A stretch of DNA of 64,000 nucleotides from Alphaproteobacteria bacterium (lineage in GTDB: Bacteria > Pseudomonadota > Alphaproteobacteria > Thalassobaculales > Thalassobaculaceae). The stretch spans positions 29,860 to 93,859 of the forward strand of contig JAJEAR010000058.1 of assembly GCA_022822665.1 (NCBI GenBank), read 5' to 3'. Made by a program: the position numbers and the translations under genes. The notes under the pieces are model-generated. The model was not told the DNA's origin and ran no database searches. It saw only the letters and a program-made list of their open reading frames with translations. Every line of letters starts with the position of its first letter. Position 1 is the stretch's first letter. Shown one piece after another: positions 1 through 8,982 of the stretch.

Positions 1-940
1 GGAAATCACCCTGGGCGCCTGGGCGACCGGAGCGGTGCCCGCCTTCTTCCTGCTCGACGACCCCGACAGGGTGCGTCGCCGCGCCACCCGGTCCGGCCTG
101 ACGGCCGGCTGTATCGCCATCAGTCACCCGGCGGAGGCGACGGAAGCGTTCCGCCACGGAGTTCCCGTTCTGCCCACGGAGTTCGCGGTGGACTGTGCTC
201 CCGGCCACCCTGACCCTGCCAATGCCGCGAGTGTCACCGGGGCGATCGAAGACGCGGTTGCCGCGGTCCGGGACGGAACTGCGCTCGCCGTGGTCACCTG
301 CCCGATCCAGAAGCACACCCTCGCCACGGCGGGTTTCGCTCACCCCGGCCACACCGAGTTCCTTGCCGAGCTTGCCGGCGGCAACCGGCGCCCGGTGATG
401 ATGCTGGCCGGGAACGGGCTCAGGGTGGTGCCCGCAACCATCCATGTTCCGCTCGCCCGGGTCCCCGAGCTGATCAGCCGCGACCTGGTGGTCGAGACCG
501 CCCGCATCGTCCTGCAGGCGCTCAGGACCGACTTCGGCATCGACGAGCCGCGGCTTGCGGTATCGGGCCTGAACCCCCACGCGGGCGAGGGCGGCATTCT
601 GGGCGAGGAAGACGGCCGGATCATCGGCCCCGCCGTTGCCATGCTGTGCGCCGAAGGCGAGCAGGTCAGCGGCCCGCTGCCCGCCGACAGCATGTTTCAC
701 GACGAGGCCCGCGCCGGGTATGACGCCGCACTCTGCATGTTCCACGACCAGGCCCTGATCCCGGTCAAGGCGCTCGACTTCTGGGGAGCGGTCAACATTA
801 CCCTCGGCCTGCCGTTCGTGCGCACGTCGCCGGACCACGGTACCGCGTTGGACCTGGCCGGGACCGGCAGGGCCCGGCCGGACAGCCTGGTACGTGCGCT
901 GCAGCTTGCTGCCGCCATGGGCAGGCGGCGCAGTGCCTGA
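1..940 (+). CDS. pdxA: 4-hydroxythreonine-4-phosphate dehydrogenase, 5' end cut by window
   Basis: This is the NAD-dependent oxidative step of the DXP-dependent pyridoxal 5'-phosphate pathway, forming 3-amino-2-oxopropyl phosphate, in the cytoplasm. The reading frame is already open at base 2 (residues EITLGAW), so the true start lies left of the window and only a short N-terminal piece is missing. Visible PdxA signatures are the metal/substrate His region HPGHTEFLAELAGG, the NPHAGEGG segment and CMFHDQALIPVKAL near the C-terminus. Its stop overlaps the likely start of ksgA by 8 bp, which implies translational coupling. The pdxA-ksgA pair is a standard alphaproteobacterial arrangement. Assignment is secure; only the start is unknown. 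Confidence 0.95.
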   Translation, partial: EITLGAWATGAVPAFFLLDDPDRVRRRATRSGLTAGCIAISHPAEATEAFRHGVPVLPTEFAVDCAPGHPDPANAASVTGAIEDAVAAVRDGTALAVVTCPIQKHTLATAGFAHPGHTEFLAELAGGNRRPVMMLAGNGLRVVPATIHVPLARVPELISRDLVVETARIVLQALRTDFGIDEPRLAVSGLNPHAGEGGILGEEDGRIIGPAVAMLCAEGEQVSGPLPADSMFHDEARAGYDAALCMFHDQALIPVKALDFWGAVNITLGLPFVRTSPDHGTALDLAGTGRARPDSLVRALQLAAAMGRRRSA

Positions 941-1877
941 CGATCATCCCGCGGATGACGTCATTGCGCGGGTTGCGGCCCTGCCGCCACTGCGCACCGT
1001 GATCGGGCGGCAACGCCTGTCGGCCCGCCGTTCGCTCGGCCAGCACTTCCTGCTCGACCTCAACCTGGCGCGGCGCATTGCCCGTGAGGCCGGCCCCCTC
1101 GGGACCGGAACCACGATCGAGATCGGACCGGGTCCGGGAGGCCTTACCCGGGCCCTGCTGATCGAGGGCGCGGGACACGTCATCGCAATCGAACGCGACC
1201 CCAGGGCCATCGCATCCCTGCGCGACCTCGGACAGGCGGCGCAAGACCGGCTCGCCGTGATCGAGGGCGATGCGCGCCGGTTGGCGTTCGACACGCTCGG
1301 GACCCCGCCGCGGCGCGTGGTGGCCAACCTGCCCTACAACATCGCGACGATGCTGATCGTGCGGTGGCTCGCGACGCCCCGGGCCTTCGAGAGCATCACC
1401 GTGATGGTCCAGAAGGAGGTGGCGATGCGGCTGTGTGCCGTCGCCGGCTCACCCGACCATGGCCGCCTCGGCATCCTGGTGCGCTGGCTCACCGAGCCGA
1501 CATTGCTGTTCGAGGTCCCTGCCCGCGCCTTCACACCACCACCGCGGGTGACCTCGGCGCTTGTCAGGCTGGTACCACGCCCGCAGCCGCTGTACCCGGC
1601 CCGGTGCGCGACGCTGCAGCGGCTGACGGCCGCCGCCTTCGGTCAGAGGCGCAAGATGTTGCGCTCCAGCCTGCGCCACCTGGGCGGTGAAGCACTGCTG
1701 GAAGGGGCCGGCATCGACCCGCAGGCGCGTCCGGAGACCCTCGACGTCGCGGATTTCTGCCGTCTCGCACGCGCATACGACAGCACGGCGACATCAGGAG
1801 CCGCGGCGAAACCGGTCAACGAAGTCGTCGAGCCCGGTCAACCGGCTCCGGCGGCGCCGCTCTCCGACCAGGATTGA
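933..1877 (+). CDS. rsmA: 16S rRNA (adenine(1518)-N(6)/adenine(1519)-N(6))-dimethyltransferase
   Basis: RsmA/KsgA dimethylates two adjacent adenines in the 3'-terminal helix of 16S rRNA late in 30S assembly. Motifs seen: N-terminal SLGQHFLLD, SAM-binding EIGPGPGGLT, acidic EGDA, and the catalytic NLPY of the adenine-N6 dimethylases. I chose GTG 933 because it overlaps the pdxA stop and gives the usual N-terminal length; no ATG is well placed. The normal fold appears to end near FCRLARAYDSTA. About 27 further residues, rich in Pro/Ala, are read antisense to the 3' end of gmk, an 84-bp convergent overlap. That tail looks like read-through after loss of an ancestral stop. Confidence 0.93.
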   Translation: MPDDHPADDVIARVAALPPLRTVIGRQRLSARRSLGQHFLLDLNLARRIAREAGPLGTGTTIEIGPGPGGLTRALLIEGAGHVIAIERDPRAIASLRDLGQAAQDRLAVIEGDARRLAFDTLGTPPRRVVANLPYNIATMLIVRWLATPRAFESITVMVQKEVAMRLCAVAGSPDHGRLGILVRWLTEPTLLFEVPARAFTPPPRVTSALVRLVPRPQPLYPARCATLQRLTAAAFGQRRKMLRSSLRHLGGEALLEGAGIDPQARPETLDVADFCRLARAYDSTATSGAAAKPVNEVVEPGQPAPAAPLSDQD

Positions 1878-2435
1878 CCGTACCTCGTCAATGCTGGTCT
1901 CGAGATCCTCGTTGACGATGACGTAGTCGTACTCGGAGCAGTGACTGACCTCCTCGAGCACCTGCGCCATGCGCCGCTCGACGATTTCCGCGGGGTCGCG
2001 GCCCCTGGTTGTCAGCCGACGGCGCAATTCGGCGGTTGACGGCGGCAGGATGAACACCCGTACCAGGTCCCGGCCACCGTGTTCGGCCAGCTGCCTGGTT
2101 CCCTGCCAGTCGAGGTCGAACAGCACGTCACGTCCCGAAACCAGGGCGTCCTCCACCGGAGCGCGCGGGGTTCCGTAGTGGTGATCGAATACGCACGCGT
2201 GCTCGAGCAGCTCCCGGTCCTCGATCATCTGCCGGAACCGCGGCAAGTCGACGTAGAAGTAGTCACGGCCCTCGACCTCGCCCGGGCGACGTGGCCGCGT
2301 GGTGGCAGAGACCGACATCACCAGTTCGGGATCGGTCGCGAGCAGGCGGCGGGAAATACTGGTCTTGCCCGCACCCGACGGCGAGGAGAGCACCAGCATG
2401 ACGCCGCGCCGGCGAATCACCGCTCCTCCCGTCAT
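1794..2435 (-). CDS. gmk: guanylate kinase
   Basis: This ATP-dependent enzyme phosphorylates GMP to GDP. The P-loop SSPSGAGKTS is near residue 12, followed by the GMP-binding TTRPRRPGEVEGRDYFYV segment and the lid region with RGRDPAEIVERRM. The length of 213 residues is normal. The start at 2435 gives an ATGA overlap with the upstream yicC-family gene and removes a non-homologous N-terminal extension available from further upstream. The 3' end runs 84 bp into the convergent ksgA gene. Pairing with yicC is widespread in proteobacteria and suggests a shared transcript. Confidence 0.96.
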   Translation of the reverse strand: MTGGAVIRRRGVMLVLSSPSGAGKTSISRRLLATDPELVMSVSATTRPRRPGEVEGRDYFYVDLPRFRQMIEDRELLEHACVFDHHYGTPRAPVEDALVSGRDVLFDLDWQGTRQLAEHGGRDLVRVFILPPSTAELRRRLTTRGRDPAEIVERRMAQVLEEVSHCSEYDYVIVNEDLETSIDEVRSILVGERRRRSRLTGLDDFVDRFRRGS

Positions 2436-3334
2436 TCCACGTTCTGCACCTGTTCGCGGAACCGTTCGGTCTCCGCCTTCATTTCGAGTCCCAGGCGCGT
2501 GAGGGCCAGGTCGGCGGATTTCGCGCAGACGGTGTTGATCTCCCGGTTGAGTTCCTGGCACAGGAAATCAAGCCGCCGGCCGATGGGCCCTCCCTGTTCC
2601 AGCAGGGTGCCACAGGCCGACACATGCGCCTGCAGCCGGTCCGTTTCCTCCCGGACATCCGCCTTCGTCACGAGGAGCGCCACCTCCTGGGCAAGCCGTT
2701 CCTCGTCGAGTGCGGGCACCGCGCCCAGCAGTTCATCGGTCTGGCGCCGGACGCGCTGGCGAAGCAGGGGAGCCTGCTCCTGCGCTTGCTGTCCAACGCG
2801 CTCGACCAGGGCGGCCAGCGTGGCCAGTCCGCTGGCCAGTACCTCCCCGAGCCGCGCACCCTCGTGCCGTCGCATTTCGCACAGCCCGTCGAGCGCCCGG
2901 TCCAGGCCGGCCAGGATCTCTTCCAGCGCGGCCTCATCGACCGTGATGTCTCCGGGTTCGGGACGTTCGAGCACACCGTTGACCTGCAGCAGGGCATCCA
3001 GCCGCGGCGCCTCCACCCGCATTCCGTCTTTCGCCAGCGCCTCGTGCAGGGCCAGCAGGTCGCGGAGCAGTGGCCGGTTGATCCTGACCGCGGCCGCTTC
3101 ACGGTCATGCCGCAACGTCAGGGTCGCGGTCACCGATCCCCGCGCCAGCCGCGCGGCGACCATGCGCCGTGCCTCTGGCTCCAGAGCCGCAGGGCCTGCC
3201 GGTATCCGGCAGCGGATATCCAGTCCGCGGGAATTGACACTCTTCAGTTCCCACGACCAGTGGCAGGATTGATCCGGGCCGGCCAGGCCGTCGGTGCGCG
3301 CATACCCGGTCATGCTCGAAACCGTCACCTGCAC
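2432..3334 (-). CDS. yicC: YicC/YloC family endoribonuclease
   Basis: The N-terminus carries the family hallmark SSMTGYAR followed by ELKSVNSRGLDI, and the C-terminal domain ends with REETDRLQAHV, GRRLDFLCQELNREINT and ALTRLGLEMKAETERFREQVQNVE, as in YicC. Members cleave RNA and contribute to RNA turnover. The length of about 300 residues is slightly above the usual 290. GTG 3334 is the longest plausible start; GTG 3328 or the ATG of MTGYAR (3313) are alternatives, and none has a strong ribosome-binding site. It overlaps gmk by 4 bp, so the two are probably co-transcribed. Confidence 0.9.
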   Translation of the reverse strand: MQVTVSSMTGYARTDGLAGPDQSCHWSWELKSVNSRGLDIRCRIPAGPAALEPEARRMVAARLARGSVTATLTLRHDREAAAVRINRPLLRDLLALHEALAKDGMRVEAPRLDALLQVNGVLERPEPGDITVDEAALEEILAGLDRALDGLCEMRRHEGARLGEVLASGLATLAALVERVGQQAQEQAPLLRQRVRRQTDELLGAVPALDEERLAQEVALLVTKADVREETDRLQAHVSACGTLLEQGGPIGRRLDFLCQELNREINTVCAKSADLALTRLGLEMKAETERFREQVQNVE

Positions 3335-3365
3335 CCCATCATCCGACCCCGCGGACCCCTTCCTG

Positions 3366-3393
3366 AATATACGGTCACGGGGTAGGCAACAAG
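3366..3393 (-). promoter_or_regulatory. possible promoter for yicC-gmk in the 289-bp gap
   Basis: The gap between mltG and the yicC-family gene (3335-3623) contains no recognisable gene. On the minus strand a good -10 TATATT (3366-3371) follows a weak -35 CTTGTT (3388-3393) at 16-bp spacing, about 30 bp before the start. Given the weak -35 this is tentative. The rest of the gap is GC-rich and featureless to my eye. Confidence 0.25.
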
Positions 3394-3623
3394 GTCGTGA
3401 CCGGGACCTGCCCGCGGGCGATCCGGCGCCGCGCTGCCCCGGACCCCGTCATCGGGCACGCCTTCACCCTGGCACCACGCGGTTCCGGTATCGAACGGGG
3501 CGGGGGCCCGCCACGCCGTCCGGCACAGTTTCCTTGCCCAAAGGGGTTCCTTCGACCTCGTGCAGGGGTTCGTGCGCCGGTCCGGTCCCTGCACGGGGCA
3601 GTCGCGCGGCGCGCGGGTTGCCG

Positions 3624-4637
3624 TCACTGCCTGGTGCCGTCCCCCTGACCGGCGGTCTCCGCACCCGTTCGACGATCGCGCAGCCGACGCCAGTTGCGGA
3701 CATTGCGCTGGTGTTCCGCCAGGGTGCGGGCAAAGCTGTGTCCGCCGGTCCCGTCGGCAACGAAGTAGAGATAGTCGACCTCGGCAGGATTGAGCGCGGC
3801 CCGAATCGATGCCTCGCCGGGATTGCAGATCGGGGCCGGCGGCAGCCCGGTAATGACATAGGTGTTGTACGGCGTGGGTGTCGCGGTATCGGTCCGGGTC
3901 AACGGCCGGTTCAGGCCGCGCGGCGCGATACCGTAGGCGACCGTCGGATCGGACTGCAGCTTCATGCCGCGGTGCAGGCGGTTGGTGAACACACCGGCGA
4001 TCACCGCGCGTTCGTCGGGCTTGGCGGTCTCGCGCTCGATGATGGAGGCCAGGATCACCGCCTCCTCGGGCGTGCTGATGGGCAGTCCGCGCTTGCGCTC
4101 CGGCCAGAGCTGCGCGAGCAGGTCCTGCATGTCCTTCTGCATGCGTGCAATCAGGCCGTCGCGGGTGTCTCCCCAGGAAAAATGGTAGGTTTCCGGGAGC
4201 AGCGAACCTTCCTTGGGCTGGCGCGTGATCGTGCCGAAAAGGCCGTCGCTCGCCCTGATCCTGTCGAGCACCTGCCCCGTCGTGAGACCCTCGACCAGGG
4301 TAATGCGCCGCACGACGGTACGGCCCGACATCAGGATTTCCACCACCTCGCGGGGGCTGACCGAGGGCGGGAAACGGTATTCGCCAGCCTTCAGTCGACT
4401 GGCGCGGCCGGAGACCCGCGCTCCGAAGACAAACACCTCCGCGTGCTGGACAACACCGGCGCGCTTCAGGATCTCGCCGATTTCCTGGATGCCGCGGCCG
4501 CGCTCGACCACCACCACCCGGGAGACGTCCGACGGCCCCGGACGGGTGTATTCGGCGTAGCCCCAGATCGCCACACCTGCCGCAATGATGCCCGTCGCCA
4601 GAACCAGATACCCGAGCGTCAGCAGCACCCGCCGCAT
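3624..4637 (-). CDS. mltG: endolytic murein transglycosylase
   Basis: MltG (YceG) cleaves nascent peptidoglycan strands at the inner membrane and is thought to act as a glycan terminase. A single N-terminal transmembrane helix (about residues 5-27) is followed by a LysM-like region and the catalytic YceG domain with EGLTTGQVLDRI, SLLPETYHFSWGDT, the active-site segment ASIIERET (Glu201 by my count) and SDPTVAYG. The protein has 337 residues, typical for the family. It lies 15 bp downstream of fabF on the same strand. The acpP-fabF-mltG order is conserved in alphaproteobacteria, which supports an operon coupling lipid and wall synthesis. Confidence 0.95.
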   Translation of the reverse strand: MRRVLLTLGYLVLATGIIAAGVAIWGYAEYTRPGPSDVSRVVVVERGRGIQEIGEILKRAGVVQHAEVFVFGARVSGRASRLKAGEYRFPPSVSPREVVEILMSGRTVVRRITLVEGLTTGQVLDRIRASDGLFGTITRQPKEGSLLPETYHFSWGDTRDGLIARMQKDMQDLLAQLWPERKRGLPISTPEEAVILASIIERETAKPDERAVIAGVFTNRLHRGMKLQSDPTVAYGIAPRGLNRPLTRTDTATPTPYNTYVITGLPPAPICNPGEASIRAALNPAEVDYLYFVADGTGGHSFARTLAEHQRNVRNWRRLRDRRTGAETAGQGDGTRQ

Positions 4638-4652
4638 GGCACCCCGTCAAGA

Positions 4653-5918
4653 TCAGTTTGCTCGAGTCAGAACCAGGGACGCGTTGGTCCCTCCGAAGCC
4701 GAAGGAATTGGACATCACGTTGTCGATCCTGCGTTCCTTCGCCGTTCGGGGCACGAGGTCGATGCCGTGACAGCCGTCGGAAACCCGATCGAGGTTGAGG
4801 GTCGGAGGAGCCACGCCATCGCGAATCGCGAGAATCGAATAGATCGCCTCTACCGCACCGGCTGCCCCCAGGAGATGCCCGATCGCCGACTTGGTCGATG
4901 ACATGCTGATACTGCCGGCGGCATCACCGAACAGTCGCTGGACCGCCCCGACCTCGATCGCATCCCCGAGCGGGGTCGAGGTGCCGTGGGCATTGATGTA
5001 GTCGATCTGCTCCGGCGCCATTCCGGCGCGCGCCAGGGCGTTCCGCATGGCCCGGAACGCTCCGTCGCCGGACTCCTCCGGCGCGGTGATGTGGTGTGCG
5101 TCCCCGGACAGGCCATACCCCGTGACCTCGGCATGAATGGTTGCGCCACGCCGGAGCGCGTGTTCGCGCTCCTCGATCACCACGATACCGGCCCCCTCTC
5201 CCATGACGAAACCATCGCGATCCTCGTCCCAAGGCCTGGAGGCGCGTTCGGGGGTGTCATTGAATCCCGTGGACAGCGCCCTTGCGGCGATGAAGCCGGC
5301 AAGTCCCAGGCGATTGATCGCGGCTTCCGCGCCACCCGCAATCATCACGTCGGCCGCATCGTCACGCACCAGGCGCGCGGCATCGCCGATGGCATGGGCG
5401 CCGGTGGCGCACGCGGTTCCCACGGCATGGTTCGGACCCTTGAAGCCGAACCGGATCGAAACCTGCCCCGAGACCAGGTTGATCAGTGCCGACGGGATGA
5501 AAAACGGCGAAATCCGCCGGGGACCGCTGTTCGCAAGCTTCAGGGTGGTCTCGTAGATGGTCTCGAGTCCGCCGATGCCGGACCCGATCATCACGCCGGT
5601 CCGGTCCTGCCGCTCCTCGGTATCAGCCACCCATCCGGACTGTTCGATCGCCTGCGCCGCGGCGCACAGTCCGAGCAGGATGAACCGGTCCATCCTGCGC
5701 TGGTCGCGGGCCGGGACCCAGCAATCCGGATCGAAGAGGCCCTGGTCGGAGGGACCGGCGGGGATCATGGCGGCGACCCGGCTGGCAAGGTCTGAGACAT
5801 CGAAATGCTCGACCGCCCGGATGCCGGACTGTCCCTCGATCAGCCGCGACCAGTTGTGCTCGATGCCGACTCCGAGCGGGGTCACCAGGCCCATGCCGGT
5901 AATGACGGCGCGCCTCAT
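4653..5918 (-). CDS. fabF: beta-ketoacyl-ACP synthase II
   Basis: FabF elongates fatty acyl-ACP by decarboxylative condensation with malonyl-ACP. The thiolase-fold catalytic residues are visible: Cys170 in GTACATGAHAIGDA, the His of NAHGTSTPLGD and the His of IGHLLGAAGAVEAIYS, with the C-terminal NSFGFGGTNASLV loop. The 421 residues are the normal FabF length. It is transcribed after acpP, 55 bp downstream, and before mltG. Confidence 0.97.
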   Translation of the reverse strand: MRRAVITGMGLVTPLGVGIEHNWSRLIEGQSGIRAVEHFDVSDLASRVAAMIPAGPSDQGLFDPDCWVPARDQRRMDRFILLGLCAAAQAIEQSGWVADTEERQDRTGVMIGSGIGGLETIYETTLKLANSGPRRISPFFIPSALINLVSGQVSIRFGFKGPNHAVGTACATGAHAIGDAARLVRDDAADVMIAGGAEAAINRLGLAGFIAARALSTGFNDTPERASRPWDEDRDGFVMGEGAGIVVIEEREHALRRGATIHAEVTGYGLSGDAHHITAPEESGDGAFRAMRNALARAGMAPEQIDYINAHGTSTPLGDAIEVGAVQRLFGDAAGSISMSSTKSAIGHLLGAAGAVEAIYSILAIRDGVAPPTLNLDRVSDGCHGIDLVPRTAKERRIDNVMSNSFGFGGTNASLVLTRAN

Positions 5919-5973
5919 CGCGTCCCGTCACACGTCGGACTCATGCCGGCCTGACCCAGTCGGGAATGCACGC

Positions 5974-6210
5974 TCAGTCTGTTGCCTGCTCGATGAACGC
6001 GATCGCATCCTTGACGGTCACGATCTTCTCGGCAGCGTCGTCGGGGATTTCCACGTCGAACGCTTCCTCGAACGCCATGACAAGTTCGACTGTGTCGAGG
6101 CTGTCGGCACCGAGGTCATCTATGAAACTGGCGGTATCGGTCACCTTTGCGCCATCAACACCCAGATGTTCGATGACGATCGACTTCACCTTTTCGGCGA
6201 CTTCACTCAT
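5974..6210 (-). CDS. acpP: acyl carrier protein
   Basis: AcpP is the acidic 78-residue carrier of growing fatty acids. Ser37 in [10 protein letters not shown] is the 4'-phosphopantetheine attachment site, surrounded by the canonical helix II. The ATG at 6210 gives the exact family length; the frame extends further upstream but without homology. It is first in the acpP-fabF-mltG series and is preceded by a recognisable promoter. Confidence 0.98.
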   Translation of the reverse strand: MSEVAEKVKSIVIEHLGVDGAKVTDTASFIDDLGADSLDTVELVMAFEEAFDVEIPDDAAEKIVTVKDAIAFIEQATD

Positions 6211-6298
6211 GTCGGCATTCCCCAGTTCCTTCGGCACACCGCCCTGTGCGAACCGGCCGCACGGGCGCGGTTGCCCCGCGCCACTCAATCGAAACAGT

Positions 6299-6328
6299 CA
6301 TATACTTCGCGCCCGGCGATTACCACAA
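6299..6328 (-). promoter_or_regulatory. predicted sigma-70-type promoter of acpP
   Basis: On the minus strand, -35 TTGTGG (6323-6328) and -10 TATATG (6299-6304) are separated by 18 bp. They lie about 90 bp upstream of the acpP ATG, in the only AT-richer part of the 155-bp gap between acpP and the amine oxidase gene. Confidence 0.45.
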
Positions 6329-6365
6329 GTTCCCCTCGCTTGCCTAGTTCCGGCGCACCCGTCTC

Positions 6366-7670
6366 CTAGCCGAGCACCGAGAAGCTTGACTGTTCGTTGA
6401 CCGGCCGCCGGCGCGAATAGAATCCGGTGTCGATGTCGCGGTCGATGCGGGGCAACCGGAACCGCATCGGACCGGCGTCATGGTCACCCCCGTTTTCGCA
6501 CCATTCCACCAGCGCGGCCATCATCTTTCCAGCGATCGCCGCGTTCTTGAACTGGTTGCCGCTCGAACCGCAGGCCATGTAGTAGCCGTCAAGCGCCGAA
6601 CGGTCGTAGATCGGGATCCAGTCGGTCGAGGCGTCGTAGAGGTCAACGACCCCGCGCGCCCGGTTGGGAATACCGAGCGCCGGAACCCGTTGCGCGTAGC
6701 GCATGGCCTGGGTCGTCCACTGCTCGGTGAAACCGCGGTCGTAGGCCTGGTCATCATCGGGGTACACGTGCGGATCGCACGGAGGATCCTCGCTGCCGAT
6801 GAGGATGTGATTGCCGTGTTCCGGCCGGCAGTAGCAGGCGATGTCCCCGTCGGACACGACGGTCCCGTTGCGCTCGAAATCGAACCCTTCCGGTGCCGGT
6901 ACATGGACCACTTCCTGGCGCAGGGGACGGGTTGCGATCGTCATGTCGTCCAACACGCCCGCGAGCGCGTTGATCCGCGCGGAGCCCGGGCCGGCCACGT
7001 TGATCACCACCGGCGCATCGATCACCTCGCCGTCGTCGAGCCGCACACCGGCAACCCGGCCGTTCCGCTGCACGATCGCGGCGACCGTCGCGCCGAGCCG
7101 GATCCGGGCACCGTGGCGGACCGCCGCATCGGCCAGGTTGCGCGCCGCCAGCGCCGGATCGGTGACGTAGCCCCCGTTCGGCCAGTAGACGGCGCCCTCG
7201 ATCCGGTTCCCGTTCGGCTGGCCGAAATCCGGGTCGTCAGGCCGCTTCGCCGGAGCGAAACTCTCCAGCGAGTAGACCGGCAGCCGATCGAGGATCTGCG
7301 CACTGTCCCACTCCTCGAACGGGCAGTCGAGCATGGCGCTGAACCGCATGTGCCGGGCGAGTTGCCCGTTGCCGTCCGTCTTCATGACCAGGCAACCGAT
7401 TTCCCTGAACCGTGCAAGGTCGCTGCCGGACGGGGCTTCGAGGTATTCGGCCCAGTCACGCCAGTAGTGGTACCCTTCCCAGGCAAACGCGGTCCCGTCA
7501 AAGGTCGAGTAGTGCATGCGCACGATGGCGCAGGAGCCGGCGGTGGAGCCGTGACCGATTTCCCGGTTGCGATCGAGCGACAGCGTCTTCCACCCGGCCC
7601 TGGCAAGTTCGAGGCTGATCGCCGAGCCGATCACCCCGGTCCCGATAATGATGGCATCCGGCTTGCTCAT
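6366..7670 (-). CDS. FAD-dependent oxidoreductase of the DAO (sarcosine/D-amino acid oxidase) family
   Basis: An N-terminal Rossmann dinucleotide-binding motif (IIGTGVIGSAISLEL) binds FAD, followed by GHGSTAGSCAIVRMHYS, the region where sarcosine-oxidase relatives attach or contact flavin, and a C-terminal GYYMACGSSGNQFKNA flavin loop. The 434 residues fit glycine/sarcosine oxidases and the beta subunit of dimethylglycine-type enzymes. The substrate is likely a secondary or N-methylated amine but is not determined. The ATG at 7670 has a strong GGAGGAG ribosome-binding site; longer versions lack homology. It is divergent from the acetamidase/formamidase-like gene, suggesting a shared control region and possibly one amine/amide catabolic route. 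Confidence 0.85.
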   Translation of the reverse strand: MSKPDAIIIGTGVIGSAISLELARAGWKTLSLDRNREIGHGSTAGSCAIVRMHYSTFDGTAFAWEGYHYWRDWAEYLEAPSGSDLARFREIGCLVMKTDGNGQLARHMRFSAMLDCPFEEWDSAQILDRLPVYSLESFAPAKRPDDPDFGQPNGNRIEGAVYWPNGGYVTDPALAARNLADAAVRHGARIRLGATVAAIVQRNGRVAGVRLDDGEVIDAPVVINVAGPGSARINALAGVLDDMTIATRPLRQEVVHVPAPEGFDFERNGTVVSDGDIACYCRPEHGNHILIGSEDPPCDPHVYPDDDQAYDRGFTEQWTTQAMRYAQRVPALGIPNRARGVVDLYDASTDWIPIYDRSALDGYYMACGSSGNQFKNAAIAGKMMAALVEWCENGGDHDAGPMRFRLPRIDRDIDTGFYSRRRPVNEQSSFSVLG

Positions 7671-7730
7671 GATGTCTCCTCCCCCCGCCCGGCATGGACC
7701 CTGCGTGCGGCACGTCCCCGTCCGGGCCGG

Positions 7731-7761
7731 TTGACATGGTGGCGGACCTCTCGGGTACGCT
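7731..7761 (+). promoter_or_regulatory. possible promoter of the acetamidase/formamidase gene
   Basis: A perfect -35 TTGACA (7731-7736) is followed by a -10-like TACGCT (7756-7761) at a long 19-bp spacing, about 40 bp before the ATG at 7801. The 130-bp divergent gap presumably also holds the promoter of the FAD oxidase gene, which I could not place. Confidence 0.35.
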
Positions 7762-7800
7762 ATCGATCCGCGTACCCCTCCGCTACCCGGAACACGAGCC

Positions 7801-8760
7801 ATGTCCGCGACCCATCACCTGTCCCCCTCTCCGTCCACGGTGCACTGGGGTTTCTTTGACGCCGCTCTCGATCCGGTGCTCGAGATCGCGTCCGGTGACA
7901 CGCTGGTGCTTGAATCGGTCTCCGGCGGACCGGAGGTCCTGCCCGGGCCGGGCTACCACGTGCCGCCGGAGCTGCTCGACATCCACCGGGAGGTCCCGCG
8001 TCCCCTGCCCGGGCACCTGCTCACCGGACCGGTCAGGGTCAGCGGTGCGCGCGCCGGTCAGGTGCTGCAGGTCGACATCCTCGAGGTCGGCCTGCGCCAG
8101 GACTGGGGCTACAACTACATCAAGCCGCTGATGGGCGCGCTGGCCGGCGAGTTCCCGGAAACCGTGCAGATGACCATTCGCCTGCACGCCGGGAGCGGCG
8201 AGGAGGAAGGCGAGGCGGAACTCCCCTGGGGTACGCGGCTGCCGCTCAGGCCCTTCTTCGGCGTCATGGGCTGCGCGCCTCCACCCGCCTGGGGGATGAT
8301 CAGCTCGATCCAGCCCCGGGCCCACGGCGGCAACATGGACAACAAGGAACTGATCGCGGGCACGACACTGTACCTGCCGGTCTTCGTCGACGGCGCCCTG
8401 TTTTCCGCCGGAGACGGACACGGCTGCCAGGGCGACGGGGAGGTGTGCGTGACCGCGGTGGAGACGGCGCTGCGCGGGCGCTTCCGACTCACCGTGCGCG
8501 ACGACATCCGCTGTGACCTGCCGTGGGCGGAGACCCCGGAGAGCCTGATCACCATGGCGTTCGACGAGGACCTCGATGCCGCCGCCCGGGAGGCGCTGCG
8601 CCAGATGATCGGGCAGATCACCGCGCGCACCAACCTTGGCCCGGCCCAGGCCTACCAGCTGTGCTCGCTCGCCGCCGATCTCCGGGTGACCCAGATCGTC
8701 AACGGCAACAAGGGCATCCACGTCGTCCTGCCGAGAACGGCTCTCGCCGGACCGACATGA
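7801..8760 (+). CDS. acetamidase/formamidase family protein (FmdA/AmdA)
   Basis: The sequence matches the FmdA_AmdA fold: HWGFFDAALDPVLEIASGD near the N-terminus, HLLTGPVRVSGARAGQVLQVDI, a central FFGVMGCAPPP, GGNMDNKEL and the diagnostic GDGHGCQGDGEV metal/active-site motif. Family members hydrolyse formamide, acetamide or related short amides to ammonia and the acid. At 319 residues it is a little shorter than fungal and methylotroph FmdA, and similar to many uncharacterised proteobacterial versions. Substrate specificity is unknown. It is divergent from a DAO-family oxidase. Confidence 0.85.
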   Translation: MSATHHLSPSPSTVHWGFFDAALDPVLEIASGDTLVLESVSGGPEVLPGPGYHVPPELLDIHREVPRPLPGHLLTGPVRVSGARAGQVLQVDILEVGLRQDWGYNYIKPLMGALAGEFPETVQMTIRLHAGSGEEEGEAELPWGTRLPLRPFFGVMGCAPPPAWGMISSIQPRAHGGNMDNKELIAGTTLYLPVFVDGALFSAGDGHGCQGDGEVCVTAVETALRGRFRLTVRDDIRCDLPWAETPESLITMAFDEDLDAAAREALRQMIGQITARTNLGPAQAYQLCSLAADLRVTQIVNGNKGIHVVLPRTALAGPT

Positions 8761-8881
8761 CGGACCCCCGGCCCACCGTGGCCGGTGCCGGGCCCGATCG
8801 GCGGCCGCGGCGCCTTCATCCCCGCCAACCTGCCGGCCCGGGAACCGCTACGCACCGAGCCGGAGGACCGGGACCGCCCTG

Positions 8882-8889
8882 AACTCCAT
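8882..8889. repeat. left copy of 8-bp direct repeat (putative target-site duplication)
   Basis: AACTCCAT here is repeated exactly at 9600-9607. Each copy directly abuts the outer end of one inverted repeat, the layout left by transposon insertion. Confidence 0.7.
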
Positions 8890-8916
8890 GGAACTCTTAT
8901 ATCGAATACTTGACAG
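8890..8916 (+). repeat. left terminal inverted repeat
   Basis: Conserved blocks in order are GGAACTCTT (8890-8898), TCGA (8902-8905) and TTGACAG (8910-8916). They match the reverse complement of the right end with one substitution in the first block and a 2-bp difference in the first spacer. TTGACA also resembles a -35 element, possibly for the tnpB gene. Confidence 0.6.
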
Positions 8917-8982
8917 GCATTTCTCTCCTGTATATCCAACATATGTTCATATAAATACCCTGTATTGTTCAGAAGTCACCGC

